A stretch of DNA of 64,000 bases. Origin: Porphyromonas circumdentaria. GTDB taxonomy: Bacteria > Bacteroidota > Bacteroidia > Bacteroidales > Porphyromonadaceae. Location of the stretch: contig NZ_FUXE01000003.1 in assembly GCF_900167105.1 (NCBI RefSeq), positions 62,001 to 126,000 on the forward strand, given 5' to 3'. The notes under the pieces were generated by a model. It was not told the DNA's origin and ran no database searches. It saw only the letters and a program-made list of their open reading frames with translations. Positions 18,046 to 26,334 of the stretch are shown piece after piece (positions within the stretch are counted from its first letter, which is position 1; every line of letters begins with the position of its first letter). The position numbers and the translations under genes are program-made.

Positions 18046-19755
18046 ATGAAACAAAACACAACACCCCAGATGTCTTTGATGGCTTTTGTGCGACTTATGC
18101 TCCACAAATGGCCCCTGTTTTTATGTTCTATAATCTTCTTTTTGGGAGTTATCTTCGTTTTAAAGAAGAGGGCCGTTGTTGGAGATTCGGAGTACAAGAT
18201 CGGTCTTATGACCCGTTTCTTTGAAGGATCTAAAGAAAGTGTCTTGACGGAGAAAAACGAACCTCTTCTTATTTGGCGTATGGCTCCAGCTTATACTCCG
18301 TCTCAACTATACGGATGGTTAGTATCTGCAGATATCATATATCGTTGTGGAATGAGAGAGGGTTTTGATGTCGAATACTACCAAGACAACATTTGGGGAA
18401 AATTTGATGTATACAACAATATGCCGATTCGTCTCTTTTTTCTCGATGCCAAAGAGATGGATACCTTCACTTTAGACTGCTTCTACTCAGAAGGAAAAGC
18501 CTATCTATCAAACTTTAGGGGAACATTTAGAGGAGAAGAGATAGAGAAACAGCAAGAATACACGATAGAGGGAGTAGGACAATCTGTTGAGACGCCTTTT
18601 GGACGAGTACTAATGGCGGATAATCCTGGATGGGACGAATATGAAAAAACACCTCTTGACTTAAATAAAAAAATCAATATTCGCAGGTTAAAAGGAATTG
18701 ATATAAGGGCCAAATACGACTGGGATATGAATTTATCCCTTAACCAAGGTACCGTTTTTACGCTTAAGGTAAAAACATCTGGTTCGTCTCGTAGATCTCT
18801 TCAGGTGTTGAACGCGATGTTAGAAGAGTGTAATGAAGTGGTTCGTTATCATGTTTTAGAAGACTTGGCTAAAGAGCGAGAACTGTTACAGGCCTCTATA
18901 GACTCTATTTCTTCACCAACGCTAACTTCCCTTTCTCCCGAAGTTAAGAGAGAGCAATTAAAATTCTTGGAGCAATATTTAGCTCAAAATATAACCAATA
19001 GCGGAATCTCTATGTATAAACGTATGATAGAGATAACAGACCCTCCTATGATACAACCTGCACCCTCGGGAAGTCTTTATGTACGACTAATTCTCCTTCT
19101 TTTGGCAATTGTCATTCCCATGGGCATTGTGTACATCATTTGGTTCTATAAAGGGGCTATTTTGGAGAGAAAACAGCTATCAGAGTTCTGGCAAAGCACA
19201 TCTCCATTGAAGATAAAAGGGAGAAAAAAAACTCTTCCCTCTTCATCTTTCGATGCTCTTTTACATCGCATCAAAGGAGATTTTGGGCCTCAACAACAGG
19301 ACTCTAAGGCGCAACGTCTGCCCGCTAAAAGCATTCTTTTAACAACACCCACCTCTACAAAAGAAGCGAACTATTGGATAAGACAAATTATAGAAGCTTT
19401 CAAAAAGGCAGGGCACACAATACGAGTAGTGGAATTACAAAATTCGTCGGCAGACAAGATATACTCTGAAAGCCATGTTGTCAAATTAAAGACAGGCTAC
19501 CTACTTTCTGAAGCTTTTGCCAAAGATATGGCTCTTTCTGCCGAGGAAGCATCTCAAAATGTAATATCCATATTTATAGTTCCTGCAGATAAGCTCGCTA
19601 TTCTACAAAACGAAGTTACCTCTACCGTTGTACTATTACTACCAGAAAAAACAAGGGTAGAAGATCTTACTACAGTAGAAGAAGGCTTGACCCATACATC
19701 AACCTCTCTAAATACAGTACACACATTGTGGATTGAGAGAGGTCTGTTTTTTTAG
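18046..19755 (+). CDS. Wzz/Wzc-like polysaccharide chain-length protein with degenerate kinase domain
   Basis: 569 residues. Two membrane helices (about 22-40, LFLCSIIFFLGVIFVL, and about 348-366, LILLLLAIVIPMGIVYII) enclose a periplasmic Wzz-like domain, the architecture of polysaccharide co-polymerases. The cytoplasmic C-terminus (from about 425) has the alpha/beta layout of a BY-kinase (SILLTTPTSTKEANYW, VVELQNSSADK) but lacks the Walker A GxxGxGKT and a tyrosine cluster, so it is not expected to be an active kinase. The adjacent GDP-fucose genes fit a surface-glycan role. Assignment is by architecture, with weak sequence similarity. Confidence 0.6.
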   Translation: MKQNTTPQMSLMAFVRLMLHKWPLFLCSIIFFLGVIFVLKKRAVVGDSEYKIGLMTRFFEGSKESVLTEKNEPLLIWRMAPAYTPSQLYGWLVSADIIYRCGMREGFDVEYYQDNIWGKFDVYNNMPIRLFFLDAKEMDTFTLDCFYSEGKAYLSNFRGTFRGEEIEKQQEYTIEGVGQSVETPFGRVLMADNPGWDEYEKTPLDLNKKINIRRLKGIDIRAKYDWDMNLSLNQGTVFTLKVKTSGSSRRSLQVLNAMLEECNEVVRYHVLEDLAKERELLQASIDSISSPTLTSLSPEVKREQLKFLEQYLAQNITNSGISMYKRMIEITDPPMIQPAPSGSLYVRLILLLLAIVIPMGIVYIIWFYKGAILERKQLSEFWQSTSPLKIKGRKKTLPSSSFDALLHRIKGDFGPQQQDSKAQRLPAKSILLTTPTSTKEANYWIRQIIEAFKKAGHTIRVVELQNSSADKIYSESHVVKLKTGYLLSEAFAKDMALSAEEASQNVISIFIVPADKLAILQNEVTSTVVLLLPEKTRVEDLTTVEEGLTHTSTSLNTVHTLWIERGLFF

Positions 19756-19769
19756 ACCCGCTACTTCTT

Positions 19770-20951
19770 ATGCCTATCATCAATAGTCTTCTGGATACAG
19801 ATCTCTATAAGTTTACCACGGGATACGCTTATGCCAAGCTATTTCCTTATGCTTTTGGGCACTTCAAGTTTATAGATCGTAACAGACGTGTCTATCCTGA
19901 GGGCTTTGATGTATTGTTGCGCCGAGAGATTGAGAGTATGTCTCAAATTACTCTTTCAGAAGATGAGGCTTCTTTCATTTCTTCGCGAATGCCCTATATT
20001 CCTCCAACACATATAGATATGTTGAGAGGTTTTCGCTTTCATCCCGACGAACTATCCATCAGATTAGACGAGGAGGGGCATTTAGAAATAGATGCCATAG
20101 GGCCTCTTTATAGAGTAACACTTTGGGAGACGCCTATTCTTGCGTTGGTTAGCCAGTTGTATTATAACCAGCAGGGCATACAACCAGACGGTGAAACACG
20201 ACAAAGAGCTATTGAAAAGGCTAAGAGGCTTGAAGCAGAGGGGCTAAACTTCTCGCTTTTTGGTATGAGACGTCGCTTCAGTTACGATGTAGAAGACGAG
20301 ATAACACGCATCATGCAAGAGTATGCTCCTCAACACTTTTTTGGTACGAGCAATGTGCATTTTGCACATAAGTATGGGTTAAATGTTTCGGGCACACATC
20401 CCCATGAATGGATTCAGTTTCATGGAGCCACTTATGGCTACAAAATGGCTAACTATATGGCAATGGAAAATTGGATCAATGTTTACGATGGAGACTTGGG
20501 TACCGTGCTTACCGACACCTATACTACCGATGTTTTCTTTAGCAATTTTAGTAAGAAGTATGCCCTTTTGTATACCAGTTTGCGCCATGATAGTGGAAGC
20601 CCTTTTGAGTTTGTAGAAAAGGCTATCACACGTTATAAGGAACTAAAAGTAGACCCTAAGATTAAGTACATTATTTTCTCTGATGGTTTGGATGTAGAGA
20701 GAGCTATAGAAATAAAGAATTATTGCTCCGATCGTATTCGTTGTTCCTTTGGAATAGGTACTAATCTTACCAACGATACGGGGGCTGAGCCTGCTAATAT
20801 CGTCATGAAACTATGGCGTTGTAAAATGACGGAAAAAGAACCTTGGAGAGCGTGTGTTAAACTGAGTGATGCAATGGGTAAATACACGGGAGATGTTAGT
20901 GAGATAGACTTAGCATGTCGTACACTAGGGATTAACACAAACAATCGATAA
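19770..20951 (+). CDS. pncB: Nicotinate phosphoribosyltransferase
   Basis: 393 residues, the PncB class length. It joins nicotinate to PRPP using ATP, the entry step of the Preiss-Handler NAD route. N-terminal LLDTDLYKFTTGYAYAKLFP, the mid-protein GTHPHEWIQFH and the later TDTYTTDVFF and LRHDSGSPFEF are typical PncB segments. nadD starts one base after its stop, so two consecutive steps of NAD synthesis are translationally coupled. It follows the Wzc-like gene by 14 bases. Confidence 0.95.
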   Translation: MPIINSLLDTDLYKFTTGYAYAKLFPYAFGHFKFIDRNRRVYPEGFDVLLRREIESMSQITLSEDEASFISSRMPYIPPTHIDMLRGFRFHPDELSIRLDEEGHLEIDAIGPLYRVTLWETPILALVSQLYYNQQGIQPDGETRQRAIEKAKRLEAEGLNFSLFGMRRRFSYDVEDEITRIMQEYAPQHFFGTSNVHFAHKYGLNVSGTHPHEWIQFHGATYGYKMANYMAMENWINVYDGDLGTVLTDTYTTDVFFSNFSKKYALLYTSLRHDSGSPFEFVEKAITRYKELKVDPKIKYIIFSDGLDVERAIEIKNYCSDRIRCSFGIGTNLTNDTGAEPANIVMKLWRCKMTEKEPWRACVKLSDAMGKYTGDVSEIDLACRTLGINTNNR

Positions 20952-20952
20952 G

Positions 20953-21591
20953 ATGGGAGTTAGTACTATAAATAATGCTTCGACACGGGGGATGTATGCG
21001 CAAGAGAATCTTACTTCTGTAGCTGTTTTTGCTGGTACTTTCGACCCTATTCATATAGGTCATATGGCACTGGCCAACTATCTCCTGACCGAAGATTATG
21101 GCTTTGATGAACTTTGGTTTGTTCCCGCCATGCAAAATCCCCTGAAAGAACATCACTCGTTATTGGATTTTGACACCCGTTGTCGTCTGATACAAGCGAC
21201 TATAAAAGGAGATACCCGCTTCCGTTGTTGTCCAATAGAGGAAACACTACCTCCTCCTTTCTACACGATACACACTATTGTAGCCCTTCAAAAGCAATAT
21301 CCAGACCAACGCTTTACTCTTTTGATAGGAGCCGATAATTGGGCTTGTTTTAATCGGTGGTACCGCTGGGAAGCTCTCTTAGATTTACTCCCAATAGTTG
21401 TCTATCCACGTCAGGGATTTACTTTTGACCACTCTCTGTCTGAAAAAGTAACTTACGCCTCTCATGCTCCTATTATAGAGATTTCTTCTACTCAAATTAG
21501 AGAGGCTCTTCTGAGTGGTAAGGATCTTCGTTATTGGATGTCTCGTCCAGAGCTTTTTGACGAACTCAAACAAAATATGATCAAAAAGTAA
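20953..21591 (+). CDS. nadD: Nicotinate-nucleotide adenylyltransferase
   Basis: 212 residues from ATG 20953; an in-frame ATG at 20992 would trim 13 residues lacking family similarity, so the true start is uncertain. It adenylates nicotinate mononucleotide to deamido-NAD. The nucleotidyltransferase motif GTFDPIHIGHM is at 28-38, and the C-terminal ISSTQIREAL carries the second nucleotide-binding motif. Placement straight after pncB supports the assignment. Confidence 0.95.
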   Translation: MGVSTINNASTRGMYAQENLTSVAVFAGTFDPIHIGHMALANYLLTEDYGFDELWFVPAMQNPLKEHHSLLDFDTRCRLIQATIKGDTRFRCCPIEETLPPPFYTIHTIVALQKQYPDQRFTLLIGADNWACFNRWYRWEALLDLLPIVVYPRQGFTFDHSLSEKVTYASHAPIIEISSTQIREALLSGKDLRYWMSRPELFDELKQNMIKK

Positions 21592-21613
21592 CCCCTCTTA
21601 TTGCTATTATTTT

Positions 21614-21793
21614 ATGCGCCCTCCCCGAAAAAAACTCTCTACCTCTCAAATCGTAGCCCTCTCTTTCTGCTGGGCTATACTTGTCGTTTTGGTGCTTCTT
21701 TACGCAAAGATTGACTTCTTTTCCATTTTTTCTATTATTGCCTCGGGCATTCTTGTCTTTGTACCCATCTATAAACAACGCCGAAAGCCTTAA
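21614..21793 (+). CDS. Small two-helix membrane protein
   Basis: 59 residues, ATG 21614 to TAA 21791-21793. A basic N-terminus (MRPPRKKLSTS) is followed by two hydrophobic segments (IVALSFCWAILVVLVLLY and FFSIFSIIASGILVFVPIY) and a basic tail KQRRKP, so both ends should face the cytoplasm. It fits exactly between nadD (22-base gap) and tgt (45-base gap) in the same orientation. I do not recognise a family and assign no function. Confidence 0.6.
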   Translation: MRPPRKKLSTSQIVALSFCWAILVVLVLLYAKIDFFSIFSIIASGILVFVPIYKQRRKP

Positions 21794-21825
21794 CTTGGGC
21801 TATATCTATTTCATGCGAAAAGCGG

Positions 21826-21834
21826 TAACTTTGC
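21826..21834 (+). promoter_or_regulatory. Possible promoter box directly at the tgt start
   Basis: TAACTTTGC matches the -7 consensus and ends five bases before the tgt ATG. If used, transcription would begin at or within the start codon, giving a leaderless message. No TTG at normal spacing. Confidence 0.35.
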
Positions 21835-21838
21835 GCTC

Positions 21839-22966
21839 ATGAAATACGAAATACTCTCCCAAGATCCTCTATCTTCTGCACGTACAGGTATCATTACTAC
21901 AGACCATGGTACTGTAGAAACGCCCATATTTATGCCCGTTGGTACGGCTGGGGCAGTAAAAGCTCTCACAATGGAGCAGGTAGAAGCAACCCAAGCACAA
22001 ATCATTTTGGGAAATACTTACCATCTATACTTACGCCCAGGGCTTGACATTTTGCACCAAGCAGGAGGGCTGCACAAGTTTGGTACTTGGAAAAAGCCTA
22101 TTCTCACCGATAGTGGCGGATTTCAGGTGTATTCACTGGCACACCGCCGTAAGATTACGGAAGAAGGGGTACTCTTTGCCTCGCACATAGATGGCTCTCG
22201 ACATCTATTTACCCCCGAGAGGGTGATGGAGATAGAGCGTATTATTGGAGCGGATATTATAATGGCTTTTGATGAGTGCTGTCCAGGCGATGCCTCGTAT
22301 AAATATGCTCTAAACTCCTTGAATATCACAGAACGATGGTTAAAGCGTTGTTGGGATTATTTTTCCCAATCGAAGCCGCTTTATGGCTACCATCAATCTC
22401 TATTCCCAATAGTACAGGGGTGTGTATATCCCGAGCTTCGTCGCAGAGCCGCAGAAAACATAGCCTCATTGGGTGCAGATGGCAATGCTATAGGAGGCTT
22501 GGCAGTAGGAGAACCAACTGAAAAGATGTACGAAATGATTGAGGTTACCAATGAAATCTTACCCAAAAATAAACCTCGCTACTTGATGGGAGTGGGCACA
22601 CCAGCCAATTTATTGGAAGCTATTGAGAGGGGAGTCGACATGTTTGACTGCATTATGCCTACTCGCAATGGACGTAATGGACAGCTATTTACCCGCAATG
22701 GGGTTATAAACATCAAGAATGCAAAGTGGAAAGATTGCTTTGAACCCATTGATGCAGGCGGTGCTTCTCCCATTGACGAACGCTATACGCTTGCCTACCT
22801 CCACCACCTCTTTAAGGCGGAGGAGTTAACGGGATTAACTTTAGCCTCTATACATAATGTGTCTTTCTACCTCTGGTTAATGGAAGAGGCTCGCAAGGCT
22901 ATAAGAGAGGAACGTTTTACCCAGTGGAAAGCCTCTATTCTACCTCAGCTACAAAAACGTTTATAA
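21839..22966 (+). CDS. tgt: Queuine/preQ1 tRNA-guanine transglycosylase
   Basis: 375 residues. It exchanges guanine 34 of GUN-anticodon tRNAs for preQ1 in queuosine synthesis. Asp91 in LTDSGGFQVY (general acid/base) and the nucleophile region GVDMFDCIMPTRNGR are intact. The zinc site is not: the usual CxCxxC plus His near the C-terminus is replaced by PIDAGGASPIDERYTLAYLHHL, which has none of the three cysteines. I recall that other Bacteroidota Tgt proteins share this. The gene is last in the run from 13845 and is followed by a terminator. Confidence 0.93.
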   Translation: MKYEILSQDPLSSARTGIITTDHGTVETPIFMPVGTAGAVKALTMEQVEATQAQIILGNTYHLYLRPGLDILHQAGGLHKFGTWKKPILTDSGGFQVYSLAHRRKITEEGVLFASHIDGSRHLFTPERVMEIERIIGADIIMAFDECCPGDASYKYALNSLNITERWLKRCWDYFSQSKPLYGYHQSLFPIVQGCVYPELRRRAAENIASLGADGNAIGGLAVGEPTEKMYEMIEVTNEILPKNKPRYLMGVGTPANLLEAIERGVDMFDCIMPTRNGRNGQLFTRNGVINIKNAKWKDCFEPIDAGGASPIDERYTLAYLHHLFKAEELTGLTLASIHNVSFYLWLMEEARKAIREERFTQWKASILPQLQKRL

Positions 22967-23052
22967 AAGGACATATCTTCTTGCACAAGGAGTGCAAGTT
23001 CCACAAAAGAGGATTCCCGATTCTTCTTCCCTTTTGTAAAAGGCAATAAGGG

Positions 23053-23103
23053 AAAAAGTGTATCAATATAGTCTCTCATTTGAGGGAGAAATACACACTT
23101 TTT
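23053..23103 (+). terminator. Terminator after tgt
   Basis: AAAAAGTGTAT pairs with ATACACACTTTTT (two-base bulge) and an inner TCTC/GAGA stem extends the hairpin; it ends in TTTTT. Confidence 0.65.
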
Positions 23104-23136
23104 CGCACACTACCATTGTTAGTATTCATATGTACA

Positions 23137-23201
23137 AACTTGGGTTATCATAGGAGGGAACTAAAGTTCTCTCGGGAGGGAACTTGAGTTTGGACCTATG
23201 G
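23137..23201 (+). repeat. Three degenerate 22-bp tandem repeats
   Basis: Units begin at 23137, 23159 and 23181. The first two end in GGAGGG, and all start AACT(T/A). A related unit set is at 43225-43306, where one copy reads AGTTGAGTTTGCATAGGAGG. Short 20-odd-base tandem repeats of this kind are known in Porphyromonas chromosomes; the function is unknown. Confidence 0.55.
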
Positions 23202-23294
23202 AAACTTTCAGCAGTTTTTATTCCTTTTTGAGAGTAGCTACAATCGCCTTATAATCACACGGTTTCTTTTCTCCAGCGACAAAATACTTCACGA

Positions 23295-23327
23295 TGTACG
23301 TTAAGCGTACAGCTATCTGTATCTTTG
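23295..23327 (+). promoter_or_regulatory. uvrD promoter box with upstream palindrome
   Basis: TATCTTTG at 23320-23327 is a -7 box 40 bases before the ATG. Just upstream TGTACG (23295-23300) and CGTACA (23306-23311) form a palindrome with a five-base spacer across the -33 region, a plausible repressor site. Confidence 0.45.
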
Positions 23328-23367
23328 TGATGCCATTTGCTTTATTGGCATAGCACCATAATCGAAG

Positions 23368-25734
23368 ATGATTGACTATACACAAGAACTTAACCCCGCC
23401 CAAGCCGAAGCCGTTCTCTACGACGAGGGACCTGCCTTGGTCATTGCGGGGGCAGGCTCGGGCAAAACCCGTGTCCTAACCTACAAATTGGCTCATTTGA
23501 TCGAGTGTGGCTATGCCCCCGAAAAGTTAATGGCACTGACTTTTACCAATAAAGCAGCCCAAGAGATGCAACATAGGGTTGCCCAGATGGTCTCTGCCCG
23601 AGAGGCTGCAAAGATGAGAGTAGGTACTTTTCACTCTGTTTTTGCCCGTATTCTCAGACGCTTTGCCCCGTTGTTGGGTTTTACGCCCAATTTTTCTATC
23701 TATGACACTTCGGATTCGAAGAGTTTGGTCAAAAAGATAGTCAAGGAGCTCAATCTTGATAACCGCCTCTATACGCCCAAATTGATTCTTAATCGCATAT
23801 CGACCTCCAAGAACCGACTTATAACACCTCAGGCTTACAATTCGCAGGTAGATATGGTTGCTTACGACCGCTCTAATGGTATTACGCTGATAAACTCTAT
23901 CTATGACTTGTATACACGGCGGTGCAAAGAGGCTAATGCCATGGACTTTGACGATTTGCTCTTTCTTTTTAATGTGTTACTACGAGACTTTCCCGAGGTG
24001 TTGCGAGAGATACAAGAGAGCATCGACTACTTACTAATCGATGAGTTTCAAGACACTAATCCCTCTCAGTACCTTATCGTGCGACGCTTGGTAGAGGGAA
24101 AACAGCGGGTATTTGCCGTAGGGGATGATGCGCAAAGTATTTATTCTTTCCGAGGAGCAAGTATGCAAAATATACTCTCTTTTACTCAACTTTTCCCCCG
24201 AGCACGGCTTTTCAAGTTGGAAGAGAATTATCGCTCCTCTCAAAATATAGTCGATCTTGCCAATAGCCTTATAGAGCATAACAGAGAGCGTATCCCCAAA
24301 AAGGTATTTTCTCGTCGCCCTAAGGGGACAAAAACCCTACTAAGTGGCGTAGATAGTGGCTATGAAGAGGCACAAAATGTGGCAACTTCGATACAACACT
24401 ATAAGAAGCAAAATCCGCATCTTTCGTACAGCTCTTTTGCCATACTCTACAGAACCAACGCACAGAGCCGTCTTTTCGAGGAGCAACTGCGTTTAGCTGG
24501 TATTCCCTATAAGATCTATGGAGGATTAGCTTTCTATGGGAGAGCAGAGATTAAAAATATCCTTGCCTACCTGCAGTTAATTCTCAATAAAGACAATAAC
24601 GAGGCTTTTGAGCGTGCCGCCAAATATCCCAAAAAGGGTATTGGGGATAAAACCTTGCAAGCCATCTATGATAGAGCGCACTGGGAGGGCATATCTCTCT
24701 ATAGAGCTGCCCGTAAGTTGTTGGAAGAGAATACCAAGCTACCCAAGGCTGGGGCTAAACATTTGGCTCTCTATCTCGAAACATTAGAGGCCATTTCTAC
24801 GCCTCCCGACGGCAATTTTGCAGATTGGATTAAACGAGTTGTAGAGCGTTCGGGCATTGTCGAAGCTCTTAAAATGGAGCATACCGAGGAGAGTGAAGCT
24901 CGTCTTGACAATGTAGAAGAGTTTATTAGCAGCGTAGAAGAGTTCTTAACCGCTACGTTGCAGAGCGAACTGCTTTTTGACCCTAATCATTCTACTCCTC
25001 AAGATTTGTTGGCTCTTTTTTTACAAGGTATCTCTCTTGCTTCTGATAGAGATGATGAAGAGCAAGATGAGGATAGAGATGCCGTGCATTTGATGACGGT
25101 TCATGCCTCCAAGGGGTTGGAGTATGACTACATCTACATCGTGGGGTTGGAAGAGGGGCTTTTCCCCTCATTACGCAGTGAAATGGACGATAATATTGAA
25201 GAGGAGCGTCGATTGCTGTACGTGGCTATTACCCGAGCCAAAGAACATTGTAATCTCTACTTCTCTCGCTATCGCATCATCAATGGCAGTGGAACCCCTA
25301 TGTTGCCGAGCCGATTTTTAAAAGAATTAGATGCTGCATTGCTTTCCAAAGAGGGTATTCGCCCCGAAGAGTACAGTTTTCTCTCTGTGCTTTCTAAGCA
25401 ACCCTTTAAAACCTTTACACCACCTTCGAATTCACAAAAAGCAACCGTAAAAAGACAGCCCTCTTTAACTTTTCCATCTAAAAGAGGTGTTGCCGAGAAG
25501 TTACACCCTTGCCCCTCACAAGAGCAAGAAAATAGCGAGGCCCGTCCTACCATAGCAGTGAAAAGTGCCGAAGAAATCTCTTTGGGGGATAGAGTTTTTC
25601 ATAACCTCTTTGGAGAGGGGGTTGTAAAAAGTATCGAGGGGGTAGCAGGAAATGCAATTGCGACGATAGACTTTGTTAAGGCTGGAGAAAAACAGATATT
25701 CCTCCGTTTTGCTGCTTTGAAGAAGTTTCTTTAA
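23368..25734 (+). CDS. uvrD: UvrD/PcrA-type superfamily 1 DNA helicase
   Basis: 788 residues, normal for UvrD/PcrA. It unwinds DNA 3' to 5' in excision and mismatch repair and removes recombination filaments. Motif I AGAGSGKTRVL (about 27-37), Ia LTFTNKAAQEM, II DEFQDTNPSQY, III VGDDAQSIYSFRGA, IV LEENYRSSQNIV, V VHLMTVHASKGLEYDYI and VI LLYVAITRAKEHCNLY are all intact. The last 60 residues form a Tudor-like domain (LGDRVFHNLFGEGVV). Its last 59 bases overlap the end of the convergent phosphopantetheinyl transferase gene. Confidence 0.95.
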   Translation: MIDYTQELNPAQAEAVLYDEGPALVIAGAGSGKTRVLTYKLAHLIECGYAPEKLMALTFTNKAAQEMQHRVAQMVSAREAAKMRVGTFHSVFARILRRFAPLLGFTPNFSIYDTSDSKSLVKKIVKELNLDNRLYTPKLILNRISTSKNRLITPQAYNSQVDMVAYDRSNGITLINSIYDLYTRRCKEANAMDFDDLLFLFNVLLRDFPEVLREIQESIDYLLIDEFQDTNPSQYLIVRRLVEGKQRVFAVGDDAQSIYSFRGASMQNILSFTQLFPRARLFKLEENYRSSQNIVDLANSLIEHNRERIPKKVFSRRPKGTKTLLSGVDSGYEEAQNVATSIQHYKKQNPHLSYSSFAILYRTNAQSRLFEEQLRLAGIPYKIYGGLAFYGRAEIKNILAYLQLILNKDNNEAFERAAKYPKKGIGDKTLQAIYDRAHWEGISLYRAARKLLEENTKLPKAGAKHLALYLETLEAISTPPDGNFADWIKRVVERSGIVEALKMEHTEESEARLDNVEEFISSVEEFLTATLQSELLFDPNHSTPQDLLALFLQGISLASDRDDEEQDEDRDAVHLMTVHASKGLEYDYIYIVGLEEGLFPSLRSEMDDNIEEERRLLYVAITRAKEHCNLYFSRYRIINGSGTPMLPSRFLKELDAALLSKEGIRPEEYSFLSVLSKQPFKTFTPPSNSQKATVKRQPSLTFPSKRGVAEKLHPCPSQEQENSEARPTIAVKSAEEISLGDRVFHNLFGEGVVKSIEGVAGNAIATIDFVKAGEKQIFLRFAALKKFL

Positions 25735-26323
25735 GTCCGCTATCTGCTACGTATGCGAGTGTATAGAGTGGATGTTGCTCCACGGTTATGTGGAGAGATT
25801 CTATATGTGATGGATGCAAATAACTAAGCTGTAGTACCTGAGTTAGAGGTTCGTGAGTGAAAGGTAGAATCGTAGTAGGGTGGAGGAGGTGATAATAAGC
25901 CCGAAAATCGGGATGGGCTGTTCTAAAATATTTGAATGTTGCCTCTTTGGCACACCAAAGAAGGGTAGCAAAACGCTCTCGCTCAGAGAGAGAAGAGATA
26001 GCAGACAATGCCTGCAATTCATCTGCATCCATAAATCGGGGTGCAACACGCAAAACTTTAGCAAATTTTGTTTCTAAATCAAGCCCAATACGACTTGCCG
26101 TAGGGGAGAGATAGAGAGCAAAAAGATCTGTAGAATGGCTAATGCTAATGGCTCCACCATAACCCTCTAAAATAGGAGCTCCCTCTAAGGAATGTGTTAG
26201 GAACGTATCGGGAAGGAAATGTGCGAGGAGGTGTTCGACGGCTTTTTTTTCCCTCTCCCTTTGAGAAAGAGGTAATACCTCTGGGACGAAATCTACTATT
26301 CGAGCAACGAAAATACCCTCCAT
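25676..26323 (-). CDS. 4'-phosphopantetheinyl transferase superfamily protein
   Basis: 215 residues, Sfp-type length. It attaches the CoA-derived phosphopantetheine arm to a carrier protein. The Mg2+-binding GLDLE motif (about 79-83) and the WCAKEATFKYF motif (about 123-133) are present, preceded by the SISHS segment. It is the third gene after ssb and gldE (11-base gap). In gliding Bacteroidota a similar transferase lies beside gldE. The 3' end overlaps uvrD on the other strand. Confidence 0.9.
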   Translation of the reverse strand: MEGIFVARIVDFVPEVLPLSQREREKKAVEHLLAHFLPDTFLTHSLEGAPILEGYGGAISISHSTDLFALYLSPTASRIGLDLETKFAKVLRVAPRFMDADELQALSAISSLSERERFATLLWCAKEATFKYFRTAHPDFRAYYHLLHPTTILPFTHEPLTQVLQLSYLHPSHIESLHITVEQHPLYTLAYVADSGLKETSSKQQNGGISVFLQP

Positions 26324-26334
26324 AGAAGTATTTA

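Larger units (their letters stand above)
22967..23367. other. Intergenic region tgt-uvrD
   Basis: 400 bases holding a terminator (23053-23103), three 22-bp repeat units (23137-23201), a 6+6 base palindrome (23295-23311) and a -7 box (23320-23327). No gene was found. Confidence 0.6.
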
